This document shows positions 8,639 to 17,032 of a stretch of DNA of 64,000 nt, piece by piece. Origin of the DNA: Rhizohabitans arisaemae (GTDB lineage: Bacteria > Actinomycetota > Actinomycetes > Streptosporangiales > Streptosporangiaceae). The stretch covers positions 1,116,001-1,180,000 of the forward strand of contig NZ_BLRH01000034.1 of NCBI RefSeq assembly GCF_025996515.1, written 5' to 3'. A program made the position numbers and the translations under genes. The notes below the pieces were generated by a model. That model was not told the origin of the DNA, made no database searches, and saw nothing but the letters and a program-made list of their open reading frames with translations. Every line of letters starts with the position of its first letter. The stretch's first letter is position 1.

Positions 8639-10288
8639 ATGGGCCGACGTGCCCTGCTCACCGCGCTCACCCTGACGTTGACCTCGGTCACCCTGCTCAC
8701 CCCGCCCTCCGCGAGCGCGGGCGAGGGTCAGCTGCGAGGCACCGCCTACCACGGCCAGCGGCTCGACTGGCAGAGGTGCTTCACCCAGCTCCCGCCGGGA
8801 GCACCGCCGGAGGTGCCCCGCCTCGAGTGCGCCGCCTACCGGGTCCCCGCCGACTGGAACAACCCGGGCCACGGCGACGACCTGCGGATCGCGGTGAGCC
8901 GCCTGCGTCCCGCCCAGGGCACACCCTCGGGCCTGCTCCTCACCAACCCGGGCGGACCCGGCGGACCCGGCCTGACCCTGCCTCTGGCGTTTTCGAGCCG
9001 GACCAAGCTCACCGCCGCCATGGAGATCGTCGGAATCGACGTCCGCGGCACCGGCGCCAGCACGAACATCGGCTGCGGCGGCACGGAGGTCTGGCCGACC
9101 GACCTCGACCCCCGGGACCGATCCCCAGCGGGTGTCGGCAAGCTCCTGGCGAGGGCGAAGAGCACGGCACAGGGGTGCCGTGACGCCTCCGGAGCCCTCC
9201 TCGGCAAGATCACGACCGAGCAGACGGTGAAGGACCTCGACCTGCTCCGCCACCTCATGGGGTACGAGAAGACCAACTGGCTCGGCTACTCCGGCGGAAG
9301 CTGGCTCGGCGCCGCCTACGCCACCTACTTCCCCGGCCGGGTCTCCCGGTTCGTCCTCGACTCCAACCTCGAGTTCACCACGGACTGGCAGCACGCCGCC
9401 GCCCGGATATCCCAGGGAATGGAGCGCCGCTTCCGGCAGGACTTCGCCCCCTGGGCCGCGAAACACCACGCCCGATTCGGGCTCGGCACCACCGCCGGAC
9501 AGGTCCGCGCCACCTACGAACGGCTCCGCGCGATCCTCGCCGAACGTCCCCTCGACCTCGGCACCGAGGTCCTCCACGCGAACTCCCTCGACATGCTCAT
9601 CTTCGGAAACATGTACTCGAAGTACCAGTTCCAGGGGCTCGGCGAGGCTCTCGCCTTCCTCCGCCAGGTCCTGGAGGAGGGCGCCCCCGCGGTGACCGTG
9701 ACTCCGGAGCTGCGGGGAATCCTCGGCACCGCCGCCGGGCAAGCCGTGGCCACGGCCGACCGGGAGAAGTCGACGTTCCACGCCGTCACCTGCAACGACA
9801 CCCCCTGGCGCGGCGGACCGCGGGAACTGCTCCGCTCCACCGCCGAGCTGGGCGCCCGCTACCCGCTGCTGGGCTGGCGGTCCCTGATGGAGCCCTGCCC
9901 GTACTGGCGGCGCACCTCCCCCGTCCTCAAGCCGCGCACCGGCGACGGCGTGCCGCCGGTCCTGATGGTCCAGACGGCGCACGACCCCGCCACCCCGGTC
10001 GAAGGCGCGCTCGCCGCCTTCCAGCGGTTCAAGGGCGCCCGGTTCCTCCTGGTCACCGGGGAAGGCGACCACGGCGGCTACGCCGGCGGCAACACCTGCG
10101 TCGACGACCGGGTCGAGGCGTACCTGGTCGACGGCGTCCTGCCCGGCAGGTTCACCACCTGCCCCGGCGTCCCCATCCCCGACCCGGTCGACGCCCTGGC
10201 CAAGGCCGGCCCGACGCAGAACCCCAACCCCATCCTGCGCAACCGCGAGCTCACCGAGCGGCTCACCCCGCATCTCGGCATCCGCTGA
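8639..10288 (+). CDS. Secreted S33 tripeptidyl-aminopeptidase-like hydrolase, copy 4
   Basis: Fourth paralogue, 549 residues and the most divergent at the N-terminal third. Signal peptide about residues 1-27 (ending SASA). The oxyanion region is NPGGPGGPG, the nucleophile Ser218 in GYSGGSWLG, Asp in QTAHDPATP (His replaces Gly before the Asp) and His in GDHGGYAGG. The catalytic set is complete, so an active extracellular serine peptidase is expected. AAAGGAGAG fixes the start. A terminator follows. As in copies 1-3, the mature protein has Cys pairs (for example near residues 45 and 62 and around the C-terminal CVDDRVEAYL) that could form disulfides. Confidence 0.9.
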   Translation: MGRRALLTALTLTLTSVTLLTPPSASAGEGQLRGTAYHGQRLDWQRCFTQLPPGAPPEVPRLECAAYRVPADWNNPGHGDDLRIAVSRLRPAQGTPSGLLLTNPGGPGGPGLTLPLAFSSRTKLTAAMEIVGIDVRGTGASTNIGCGGTEVWPTDLDPRDRSPAGVGKLLARAKSTAQGCRDASGALLGKITTEQTVKDLDLLRHLMGYEKTNWLGYSGGSWLGAAYATYFPGRVSRFVLDSNLEFTTDWQHAAARISQGMERRFRQDFAPWAAKHHARFGLGTTAGQVRATYERLRAILAERPLDLGTEVLHANSLDMLIFGNMYSKYQFQGLGEALAFLRQVLEEGAPAVTVTPELRGILGTAAGQAVATADREKSTFHAVTCNDTPWRGGPRELLRSTAELGARYPLLGWRSLMEPCPYWRRTSPVLKPRTGDGVPPVLMVQTAHDPATPVEGALAAFQRFKGARFLLVTGEGDHGGYAGGNTCVDDRVEAYLVDGVLPGRFTTCPGVPIPDPVDALAKAGPTQNPNPILRNRELTERLTPHLGIR

Positions 10289-10298
10289 CCTCCGCGCC

Positions 10299-10326
10299 GA
10301 GGCCGCCCGCACCCTTGGGCGGCCTC
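10299..10326 (+). terminator. Terminator after S33 copy 4
   Basis: Ten-base perfect arms GAGGCCGCCC and GGGCGGCCTC with an 8-base loop, 11 bases after the stop. The stem is almost the same as that after copy 2, so it was probably duplicated with the gene. Confidence 0.65.
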
Positions 10327-10581
10327 CCCGCCGACCGGATCCGGTACGGCGACCGCGGCTTCCTCCACAGGCCGAAGCGCACCCGTCGCCGCGGGCCTCC
10401 CCGGAACGGACCCGGCGAGTGATTCGGCGAAGTATCCGGCCGCCTACCGGGTCCATGCCGACCGGAACACCCGCGTCAAGGCACACACCCGAATATTCCG
10501 CCGCCGGCCGTACCCCGCGAGGAACATGCGGGGTACGGGGGCCGGCCCGCGGCCACTCGGCGTCTCAGGTGCCGGGGTGCG

Positions 10582-11127
10582 TCACCCGGCGTGCGCGACG
10601 TCGTAGACGGACTGGACGTATCCGGCGCCGAGCACCTTGGTGGCGCGATGGGTGAGCTCGATGTCGGACTCCAGCGGCCCGAACAGCGGCATCCCGGACC
10701 CGAGCAGGATCGGCGCCGTGGTGACGGTGAGCTCGTCCACCAGCCCCGCCCGGAGGAAGGTCTGGACGACCTTGCCCCCGTCGACGTACACCCTCCGCGC
10801 ACCGGCCTCGGCGAGCGCCCGGAGCAGCGCCTCCAGGTCCCGGTGGACGGTGATCCGCGGGTCGGCGTCCGGACTCAGCCGTGAACTGAGCACCATCGTC
10901 CGCCGGCCTTCGTAGGGCCAGTACCCGAAGGTGAGCGCCTTTTCATAGGTGCCGCGGCCCATCACCAGCGTGTCGATCCCGGCCATGAACGCCTCATAGC
11001 CGGTGTCGCCCGGATCCGCCCGGATCAGCCAGTCCAGGTCCCCGTCGGGCCGGGCGATGAACCCGTCGACGCTCACCCCGATGAACACCTTGCCGCTGAA
11101 CCGCGGGGGCGTCGCCACTTCCGTCAT
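10582..11127 (-). CDS. RibD C-terminal / dihydrofolate reductase-like protein
   Basis: A 181-residue cytoplasmic protein of the RibD C-terminal (DHFR-like) family. The N-terminal strand KVFIGVSVDGFIARPDGDLDWL and later motifs MGRGTYEKAL, RRVYVDGGKVVQTFLRAGLVDELTV and PILLGSGMPLF match this NADPH-binding fold. Members range from true reductases to proteins of unknown function; no assignment to folate or riboflavin metabolism is justified here. It overlaps the upstream TetR gene by four bases (ATGA), so the two are co-transcribed and this protein is probably under TetR control. Confidence 0.85.
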   Translation of the reverse strand: MTEVATPPRFSGKVFIGVSVDGFIARPDGDLDWLIRADPGDTGYEAFMAGIDTLVMGRGTYEKALTFGYWPYEGRRTMVLSSRLSPDADPRITVHRDLEALLRALAEAGARRVYVDGGKVVQTFLRAGLVDELTVTTAPILLGSGMPLFGPLESDIELTHRATKVLGAGYVQSVYDVAHAG

Positions 11128-11759
11128 GAATCGTTCTCCAGTCCTCGTCGGTTTCGGTCGGGGATCACGGCACGTGGGCCGAGGTACGGCCGGAGCAGCC
11201 GGGCCAGGCCGGACTCGATCTCAGCGGCGGGGGAGCCGTCCCCGGTCAGCCCCCAGACGATCAGCACACCGTTGTACACGTGCTGAACGGAGGCCGCCAG
11301 CCCGTCGACCTCGACGTCGGCCGTGAGCTCCCCCTCGGCCACCGCGTCGGCCAGCAGCGCGGCGATCTCCTCCCGGACCTTCCGGGTGTGGGCCGCCGCG
11401 GGTGCCCGGAATCCGGGGTCGGTGAGGTCGAGCCGGAGGAAGCCGAGGCTGTTCGCCATCTCCTCGGGGGTGCCCACCCCCGACGCCATCGCGGCCAGCG
11501 CGCCGGACAGGGCGTCGAGCGGTGAGGTGCGGTCGCGCCTGGCCCGGTCGAAGGGTGCGGCCGCCCCCTCGGCGTTCCGCCGGGCCAGCGCGAGCAGGAG
11601 CCCGCGCTTGGACCCGAACCGCCGTACCAGCGCCGCGGGGGTGAGCCCGGCTTCCGCCGCCACGTCGGCGAGGGTCAACCCGGCCGGGCCGCCCCGGGCG
11701 ACCGCCCGCCCGGCGGCCTGGAGGATCTCTTCGTCGCTGCTGGTGCGCGGTCGTGCCAT
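11124..11759 (-). CDS. TetR-family transcriptional regulator
   Basis: A 211-residue regulator. Residues 8-55 hold the helix-turn-helix (EEILQAAGRAVARGG, TLADVAAEAGLTPAALVRRFGSKRGLLLALA). The C-terminal ligand domain is helical and resembles TetR_C types with a small-molecule pocket. It is the first gene of a two-gene minus-strand operon with the RibD-like protein. Immediately upstream lies a large inverted repeat (11768-11833) with two copies of a TTAGTGAACAG-type site, the expected autoregulatory operator. No divergent gene starts close enough on the other side to be an obvious second target. Confidence 0.9.
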   Translation of the reverse strand: MARPRTSSDEEILQAAGRAVARGGPAGLTLADVAAEAGLTPAALVRRFGSKRGLLLALARRNAEGAAAPFDRARRDRTSPLDALSGALAAMASGVGTPEEMANSLGFLRLDLTDPGFRAPAAAHTRKVREEIAALLADAVAEGELTADVEVDGLAASVQHVYNGVLIVWGLTGDGSPAAEIESGLARLLRPYLGPRAVIPDRNRRGLENDS

Positions 11760-11767
11760 GACTCCCC

Positions 11768-11833
11768 ATTAGTAAATCGCTGTTCACTAATACTAGCGGA
11801 CACCCCCGGGTTAGTGAACAGTGATTTACAAAC
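11768..11833. promoter_or_regulatory. Duplicated TetR-type operator
   Basis: Arms of 19 bases, GTAAATCGCTGTTCACTAA (11772-11790) and TTAGTGAACAGTGATTTAC (11811-11829), are reverse complements with one mismatch and are separated by 20 bases. Each arm is itself an imperfect dyad (ATTAGT...ACTAAT at 11768-11791; GTTAGT...ACAAAC at 11810-11833), so two TetR dimers could bind. It begins nine bases upstream of the TetR start codon. Confidence 0.75.
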
Positions 11834-12082
11834 ATTGGTCACATTAAGTAGTTGATTGACGACTCTTTGTCACGCAAACTCATCGATGTGGAGCATGTTC
11901 GCCAGCTCGAAGCGGTGCCCGGTCCCGCAGACCCCCGACGCTCCGGCCCATGCGCCCGCACCCGGCCGGGGCACGGTCAACCGCTCACCCGATCGGCGGC
12001 CACCCGCCACCCGCACCACACCTCACGGTCACGCAAGGTCATCAGATTTGCGACATAAGACCCTCCCACCCCGAGGAGAACT

Positions 12083-12925
12083 ATGTTTCGGCACTTGAGC
12101 CTTGTGGTCACCGCCGCCATGGCCGCGTTCTCCGCGCCGGCGGTGTCCGGCACCGCCGTCGTCGCCGAGCCGGCGTCGGCGATCGTCAACGTCGCCCACC
12201 GCGGCGCATCCGCTTACGCCCCCGAGAACACCGTCGCGGCCTTCGAGCTGGCGAGCCGGCAGGGCGCGGACCGGTTTGAGCTCGACGTCCGGCAGACCAG
12301 GGACCGCGAGCTGATCCTGATGCACGACACCACGCTCGCCCGTACCACCGACGTGGAGACCGTCTTTCCCGACCGGGCGCCCTGGCGGGTCGCCGACTTC
12401 ACCCTCGACGAGATCCGCCGGCTCGACGCGGGTTCGTGGTTCGCCGACGAGTTCACGGGTGAAGCGGTCCCCACCCTCAAGGACGCGCTGCGCGCCATGA
12501 ACGGACGCAGGCCGGGCCTGCTCCTGGAGATCAAAGCACCGGAACTCCACCCCGGCATCGAGGGCCGGGTCGCCGGCGAGCTCCGGGACCATCCCGCGTG
12601 GCTGCGTCCCGGCCGTACCGTCGTGCAATCCTTCGACTGGACCTCGATGCGCACCTTCCACCGGCTGCTGCCGCACGTCCCGGTCGGCCTCCTCGGCACC
12701 CCGGCCGTCGAACGGCTGCCGGAACTGTCCAGGTTCGCCCGGCAGATCAACCCCCACCACGCGTCCGTCACCGCGGACTACCTGCGGCGCGTCCACGACC
12801 TCGGCATGGAGGTCCACACCTGGACCGTCGATGACCCCGAGGTCATGCGGCGCATGATCTCCCTCGGGGTGGACGGCGTCATCACCAACAGGCCCGACCT
12901 CCTCCGGGACCTCCTCGCCCGCTGA
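12083..12925 (+). CDS. Secreted glycerophosphodiester phosphodiesterase
   Basis: A 280-residue protein with a signal peptide (residues 1 to about 32, ending in PASA) and a complete GDPD TIM barrel. Key motifs are AHRGASAYAPENTVAAFELA (catalytic His and Arg), FELDVRQTRDRELILMHD (metal-binding Glu/Asp and second catalytic His) and a C-terminal VHTWTVDDPEVMRRMISLGVDGVITNRP. It hydrolyses glycerophosphodiesters, from phospholipids or teichoic acid-like polymers, to glycerol 3-phosphate outside the membrane. CGAGGAGAA fixes the ATG. About 250 bases of AT-richer sequence precede it without another gene. A second, cytoplasmic-looking homologue lies at 29996-30799. Confidence 0.9.
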   Translation: MFRHLSLVVTAAMAAFSAPAVSGTAVVAEPASAIVNVAHRGASAYAPENTVAAFELASRQGADRFELDVRQTRDRELILMHDTTLARTTDVETVFPDRAPWRVADFTLDEIRRLDAGSWFADEFTGEAVPTLKDALRAMNGRRPGLLLEIKAPELHPGIEGRVAGELRDHPAWLRPGRTVVQSFDWTSMRTFHRLLPHVPVGLLGTPAVERLPELSRFARQINPHHASVTADYLRRVHDLGMEVHTWTVDDPEVMRRMISLGVDGVITNRPDLLRDLLAR

Positions 12926-12960
12926 CCCGGCGGGCACCGGACACCCGGGAGCGGCCGACG

Positions 12961-13674
12961 CTAGATCGGGTCGCCCCCGTCGTCGCCCCCGGTCTCCTCG
13001 GGGGTGGGGGTCGGCCGGGCCGGGCCGGTCGGCCCCTCCGACGGCTCGGGGGACGGCGACACGCTCGGCACCGGAGGCGGGGTCGGCACGAACAGGGTCG
13101 GCGGCAGCGGCTGCGGACGCCGTACCTCCTCCACCGGGCCGAACAGCAGCCAGACCATGAGCGACAGCATCAGCGTCAACGCGCCCACCGCGAGCGAAGC
13201 CGCCAGCACCGACCGCTTGCTCGCCGTCTCCGGCGGGGGCGGCGGCACGGGCACCGGACGCGGTACGGCGGGGTCGCGATCGTCGATCCAGTACGGCCGG
13301 AAGTCCGGCCCCTGCACCCGCCCCGTCAGCACCCCGGAGACGAGCACCGGTTCGAGGAAGCTCTCGGCGCCGCGCAGACCCGGGACGAACGGGGTGGCCA
13401 CCCACGGCGACTCGGCGCCCGCGGCCGCCGCCACCACCGCGGGCGGCGTGCCCGCGACACCCGCGCCGGTGCGGATCGCCGCGGAGAACCGGTCCCGCGC
13501 CGCCGGGTCGGCCGCCGCGCCGACGGTGAGCAGCGCCACGCTGACGTCGCGGCCGTCGGGGGCGCGGCCCAGGAAAACGATCCCCGACGGGCCCGACACC
13601 AGCCGTGCGCGCAGGTGGAACGGCCCGACCCGGAGCGGGTCGCCGAAGAGAAGCTGCGTGGCCATGCATGTCAT
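12961..13674 (-). CDS. Degenerate kinase-lobe membrane protein
   Basis: A 237-residue protein unlike a normal kinase. Residues 10-105 align by eye with the N-lobe of actinobacterial Ser/Thr kinases: GDPLRVGPFHLRARL, a glycine-loop remnant SGPSG, IVFLGRAPDGRDVSV, AARDRFSAAIRTGAGV and PWVATPFVPG. The nucleotide-binding glycine loop is degenerate, the lysine of the usual VAVK strand is missing (VSVALL), and there is no catalytic lobe. A single transmembrane segment follows (about residues 157-179), then an exported proline-rich acidic tail (180-237). It is divergent from the moxR operon with only 37 bases between starts. It may be a membrane-bound scaffold or sensor; no enzymatic role is claimed. 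Confidence 0.7.
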   Translation of the reverse strand: MTCMATQLLFGDPLRVGPFHLRARLVSGPSGIVFLGRAPDGRDVSVALLTVGAAADPAARDRFSAAIRTGAGVAGTPPAVVAAAAGAESPWVATPFVPGLRGAESFLEPVLVSGVLTGRVQGPDFRPYWIDDRDPAVPRPVPVPPPPPETASKRSVLAASLAVGALTLMLSLMVWLLFGPVEEVRRPQPLPPTLFVPTPPPVPSVSPSPEPSEGPTGPARPTPTPEETGGDDGGDPI

Positions 13675-13711
13675 GGAAGCACATCGATCGCCGACCGTTT
13701 TAATAGTGGGT

Positions 13712-14731
13712 ATGACGATCGCGGAAGAGCAGATCCTGCCGGAGCCCGCCGGTGAGGCGCGCCTGCTCCAAGAGGCCCTGAGGGAGGTTCGCCGTGTGAT
13801 CGTCGGCCAGGATCACATGGTGGAGCGCATCCTCGTCGCGTTGCTCGCCGGTGGGCACTGCCTCCTCGAAGGGGTCCCGGGTGTGGCCAAGACGCTCGCC
13901 GCGACGACCCTGGCCACCGTGGTCGGCGGCTCGTTCGCCCGGATCCAGTTCACCCCGGATCTGGTGCCGAGCGACATCGTGGGCACCCGCGTCTACCATC
14001 CGTCCACCGAACGGTTCGACGTCGAGCTGGGTCCGGTGTTCGCCAACTTCCTGCTCGCCGACGAGGTGAACCGCGCCCCCGCCAAAGTCCAGTCGGCGCT
14101 GCTGGAGGTGATGGCCGAACGCCAGGTCACCCTGGCGGGGCGGACCCACCCGCTGCCGAGGCCGTTCCTCGTCCTGGCGACCCAGAACCCCGTCGAGTCG
14201 GAAGGGGTGTACCCGCTGCCCGAGGTGCAGCGCGACCGGTTCCTGCTGAAGGTGCGGGTCGGCCACCCGTCGGCGCTGGAGGAGCTGGAGATCCTGCGGC
14301 GGATGAGCGTGGCGCCGCCGGAGCCGCGCCGGGTGCTCGACCCGGACAAACTTCTCCTGCTGCAGAAGGCGGCGGCCGCGGTGACCGTCCATCAGCTCGT
14401 CGCGGACTACGTGGTACGCCTGGTGATGGCCACCCGCTCCCCCGCCGAGTACGGGCTGCGCGACCTCCGGGAGGTCATCGAGATCGGGACGAGCCCCCGG
14501 GCGACGCTCGGCCTGGTCGCCGCGGGGCGCGCGCTCGCCCTGATCCGCGGCCGCGACTACCTCCTGCCCGAGGACGTGCGGGACGTCGCCCGGGACGTGA
14601 TGACCCACCGGCTGGTGCTCACCTTCGACGCGCTCGCCGACGGGATCCGGCCCGAGGAGGTCGTCCACCAGATCGTCGCCGCCATCCCGCCGCCCTTGGT
14701 CGTGTGGAACCAGGGCCAGGCCCCGCGGTGA
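13712..14731 (+). CDS. MoxR-family AAA+ ATPase
   Basis: A 339-residue MoxR ATPase, a chaperone-like AAA+ protein that usually acts with VWA-domain partners in cofactor insertion or envelope assembly. Walker A is LEGVPGVAKT (about residue 52), Walker B FLLADEVNRAP, followed by the family hallmark FLVLATQNPVESEGVYPLPEVQRDRFL and a C-terminal lid domain. The ATG at 13712 was chosen because TAATAG (13701-13706) sits at -10 spacing and no ribosome binding site is visible, so a leaderless mRNA is likely. It is the first gene of a tight operon with the DUF58 and VWA genes (GTGA and ATGA overlaps). Confidence 0.92.
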   Translation: MTIAEEQILPEPAGEARLLQEALREVRRVIVGQDHMVERILVALLAGGHCLLEGVPGVAKTLAATTLATVVGGSFARIQFTPDLVPSDIVGTRVYHPSTERFDVELGPVFANFLLADEVNRAPAKVQSALLEVMAERQVTLAGRTHPLPRPFLVLATQNPVESEGVYPLPEVQRDRFLLKVRVGHPSALEELEILRRMSVAPPEPRRVLDPDKLLLLQKAAAAVTVHQLVADYVVRLVMATRSPAEYGLRDLREVIEIGTSPRATLGLVAAGRALALIRGRDYLLPEDVRDVARDVMTHRLVLTFDALADGIRPEEVVHQIVAAIPPPLVVWNQGQAPR

Positions 14732-15696
14732 GGTTCCCGCCGTGGCGGCGTGACCCGCCGCCCGAACCCGCCCCGGTACGGCTCACCCCCCATCAGGCGC
14801 TGAACCGCCTGGAGCTCATGGTCGTCCGCCGCCTCGACGGCCTGCTCACCGGCGTCCACCTCGGCCTGCTGCCGGGGCCGGGCAGCGAGCCGGCCGAGAC
14901 CCGCGTGTACGTGCCCGGCGAGGACGACATGCGCCGGATGGACTGGGCGGTCACCGCCCGCACCACGATCCCGCACGTCCGGGACCTGGTCGCGGATCGG
15001 GAGCTGGAAACCTGGGCCCTGGTCGACCTCTCCCCCAGCATGGACTTCGGGACCGCGGCCATGGACAAACGGGATCTCGCCGTTGCGGCGACGGCTGCGC
15101 TCGGCTTCCTCACCAGCCGGGTCGGCGACCGCTTCGGCGCCTACGTCCTGCACGGGGGCGACATCCACCGCTGGCCCGCCCGCCCCGGCCAGGCCCCGCT
15201 GCACGGGCTCCTCCAATCCATCGTCCAGGCGCCGCGGACCCCGCCCCGCCCCGGCGCCGCCGGCCTCGCCGAAGCGCTGACCCTGCTCGACCGCGGGCAG
15301 CGGCGGCGCGGGCTCCGGGTCGTCGTCTCCGACTTCCTGGACCCGGCCGGGCCCACCGCCTGGGAGCGGCCCCTGCGCCGGATGGCCATGCGGCACCAGA
15401 TGCTCGCCGTCGAGATCGCCGACCCGCGGGAGCTGACGCTTCCCGACGTCGGGCTGGTGACGTTCGCCGACACCGAGACCGGCGAGACCCGCGAGGTCTA
15501 CCTGTCCCGCCGGGTCCGCGACGCCTACGCCCGGGCCGCCGCCGCCCAGCGGGAAGCCGTCGAAGCCGCGATGCGCCGGTGCGGAATCCCGCACCTGGTC
15601 CTGCGCACCGACCGGGACTGGGTCTTCGACTTCGCCAGATTCGCCCTCCACCAGCGACGCGTCGCCCACCTGGCACACCGGAGGCCACAACGATGA
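14728..15696 (+). CDS. DUF58 domain protein
   Basis: A 322-residue cytoplasmic protein of the DUF58 family, which resembles a VWA fold. The segment [20 protein letters not shown] is the family signature, and [13 protein letters not shown] is a MIDAS-like DxSxS motif. DUF58 proteins are regular partners of MoxR ATPases. The GTG at 14728 overlaps the moxR stop (GTGA), and the gene's end overlaps the following VWA gene, so all three proteins are probably made in fixed proportion. There are no membrane segments, unlike many DUF58 proteins that carry two N-terminal ones; here the membrane anchor is supplied by the next protein. Confidence 0.9.
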   Translation: MRFPPWRRDPPPEPAPVRLTPHQALNRLELMVVRRLDGLLTGVHLGLLPGPGSEPAETRVYVPGEDDMRRMDWAVTARTTIPHVRDLVADRELETWALVDLSPSMDFGTAAMDKRDLAVAATAALGFLTSRVGDRFGAYVLHGGDIHRWPARPGQAPLHGLLQSIVQAPRTPPRPGAAGLAEALTLLDRGQRRRGLRVVVSDFLDPAGPTAWERPLRRMAMRHQMLAVEIADPRELTLPDVGLVTFADTETGETREVYLSRRVRDAYARAAAAQREAVEAAMRRCGIPHLVLRTDRDWVFDFARFALHQRRVAHLAHRRPQR

Positions 15697-16640
15697 CGTT
15701 CCTCTCGCCCGGCTGGCTCTGGCTGTTCGCCGTGCTGGCGCTCCTGGTCGCCGGCTACGTCGCCCTGCAGTACCTGCGCCGCGCCTACGCCGTTCGCTTC
15801 ACCAACCTCGCCCTCCTCAACCAGGTCGCTCCGCGGCGGCCCGGCTGGCGCAGACACGTCCCAGCCGCGCTCTTCCTCGTCATGATGAGCCTGCTCACCA
15901 TCGGGGCCGCCCGGCCCGCCGACATCGTCCGGGTGCCGCGCGACCGCGCCACCATCATCGTGGCCGTCGACGTCTCGCTCTCCATGGAATCGGCCGACGT
16001 CCCCCCGAACCGCCTCGCCGCCACCAAGGAGGCGGCGAAGAACTTCGTTCGCGACCTGCCCGAACGGTTCAACGTCGGCCTGGTGGCCTTCGCCCGGTCC
16101 GCCTCCCTCGTCACCTCCCCCACCACCGACCACCTGGCGGTGATCTCGGCCATCGACAACCTCACCACCAGACCGGGTACGGCCATCGGCGAAGCCGTGT
16201 TCAGCGCGCTCGACGCGATCCGCACCTTCGACCAGCAGGCCGCGCACGACCCGCCGCCCGCCGCCGTCGCCCTGCTGTCCGACGGCGACAACACCTCCGG
16301 CCGGTCCGTGGCCCAGGCCGCGGAGGCGGCGCTCGCCGCGAAGGTCCCGGTGTCCACCATCGCCTACGGCACCCAGGAGGGCACCGTCGTCATCGACGGC
16401 CGTGCCATCCAGGTCCCCGTCAACAAGGCCACCCTGAGCACTCTGGCCACCACCACCGGCGGCCTCGCCTACGAAGCCGAGTCGGGCAGCGAACTGGAGG
16501 ACGTCTACCAGCAGATCGGCAGCTCCCTCGGCTACCGCACCGTCCACCAGGAGGTCGGCCACCGCTACCTCGTCCTCGGCCTCCTCGCCGGCCTCCTCTT
16601 CGCCGGGGTCGGCTTCCTCCTCGCCCCCCGCTTCCCCTGA
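15693..16640 (+). CDS. VWA-domain membrane protein (BatA-like)
   Basis: A 315-residue membrane protein with an N-terminal anchor pair (residues 5-25 and about 55-75), a von Willebrand factor A domain (residues about 85-270) with a complete MIDAS motif ([27 protein letters not shown]) and a C-terminal transmembrane segment ([19 protein letters not shown]). This is the Bat/YfbK-like arrangement that works with MoxR and DUF58 partners. The ATG overlaps the previous stop (ATGA). It ends 335 bases before a strong bidirectional terminator. The client of the complex is unknown; the divergent kinase-like membrane protein is a candidate by position only. Confidence 0.9.
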   Translation: MTFLSPGWLWLFAVLALLVAGYVALQYLRRAYAVRFTNLALLNQVAPRRPGWRRHVPAALFLVMMSLLTIGAARPADIVRVPRDRATIIVAVDVSLSMESADVPPNRLAATKEAAKNFVRDLPERFNVGLVAFARSASLVTSPTTDHLAVISAIDNLTTRPGTAIGEAVFSALDAIRTFDQQAAHDPPPAAVALLSDGDNTSGRSVAQAAEAALAAKVPVSTIAYGTQEGTVVIDGRAIQVPVNKATLSTLATTTGGLAYEAESGSELEDVYQQIGSSLGYRTVHQEVGHRYLVLGLLAGLLFAGVGFLLAPRFP

Positions 16641-16974
16641 CACCCGCCGGCCTCTCATACGGAACCCGGCGGGGTACGGCCACGGGCGGCCCCGGTACGG
16701 CGCAGCCCGTACCCGGCCTTTCCCCAGAAACCTGGCCGACTGCCCGGCCCCGGCTGCGCTCGGTGAGCACGTCCGCGACGTTTCTCCGCACATGATGTCG
16801 CGGTCAAGGGTGAGATCCTGGAGCGGTGGAACACCGTCCAGGTCTGCGACCTGCCGGAGCCGCATTTCTTCGTCACGGGCTTGCCTCGCGATTTCCGGCA
16901 TCGTCGAAAGACCAGCCGCCCGCAAGCCCGTCAACCGATGGCGCTCCGCCGTACTCACCCATGACCGTCCGGAA
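16641..16974. other. Intergenic stretch with possible gene remnant
   Basis: No intact gene. Bases 16641-16720 hold three GGTACGG/CCGTACC motifs. On the minus strand, roughly 16795-16935, one frame reads like protein (EIARQARDEEMRLRQV followed by ADLDGVPPLQDLTLDRD) but lacks a start signal and has no intact flanking sequence. It may be a remnant of a lost gene. I cannot name the family. Confidence 0.3.
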
Positions 16975-17019
16975 CGGCCGCACCCCGCCCTCTTCAAGAG
17001 AGAGGGCGGGGTGCGGCCG
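16975..17019. terminator. Strong bidirectional terminator
   Basis: A perfect 19-base inverted repeat (16975-16993 and 17001-17019) with a 7-base loop, between the convergent VWA operon and the serine hydrolase operon. It is the longest perfect hairpin I found in the window. Confidence 0.85.
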
Positions 17020-17032
17020 TACGGCCGGTGGG

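Noticed and set aside
8504-10486. 660-codon minus-strand frame opposite S33 copy 4, with similar frames opposite copies 1-3
   Set aside because: Repeated antisense frames of Gly/Glu/Val-rich composition mirror the conserved sense paralogues; no start signal or domain is present.
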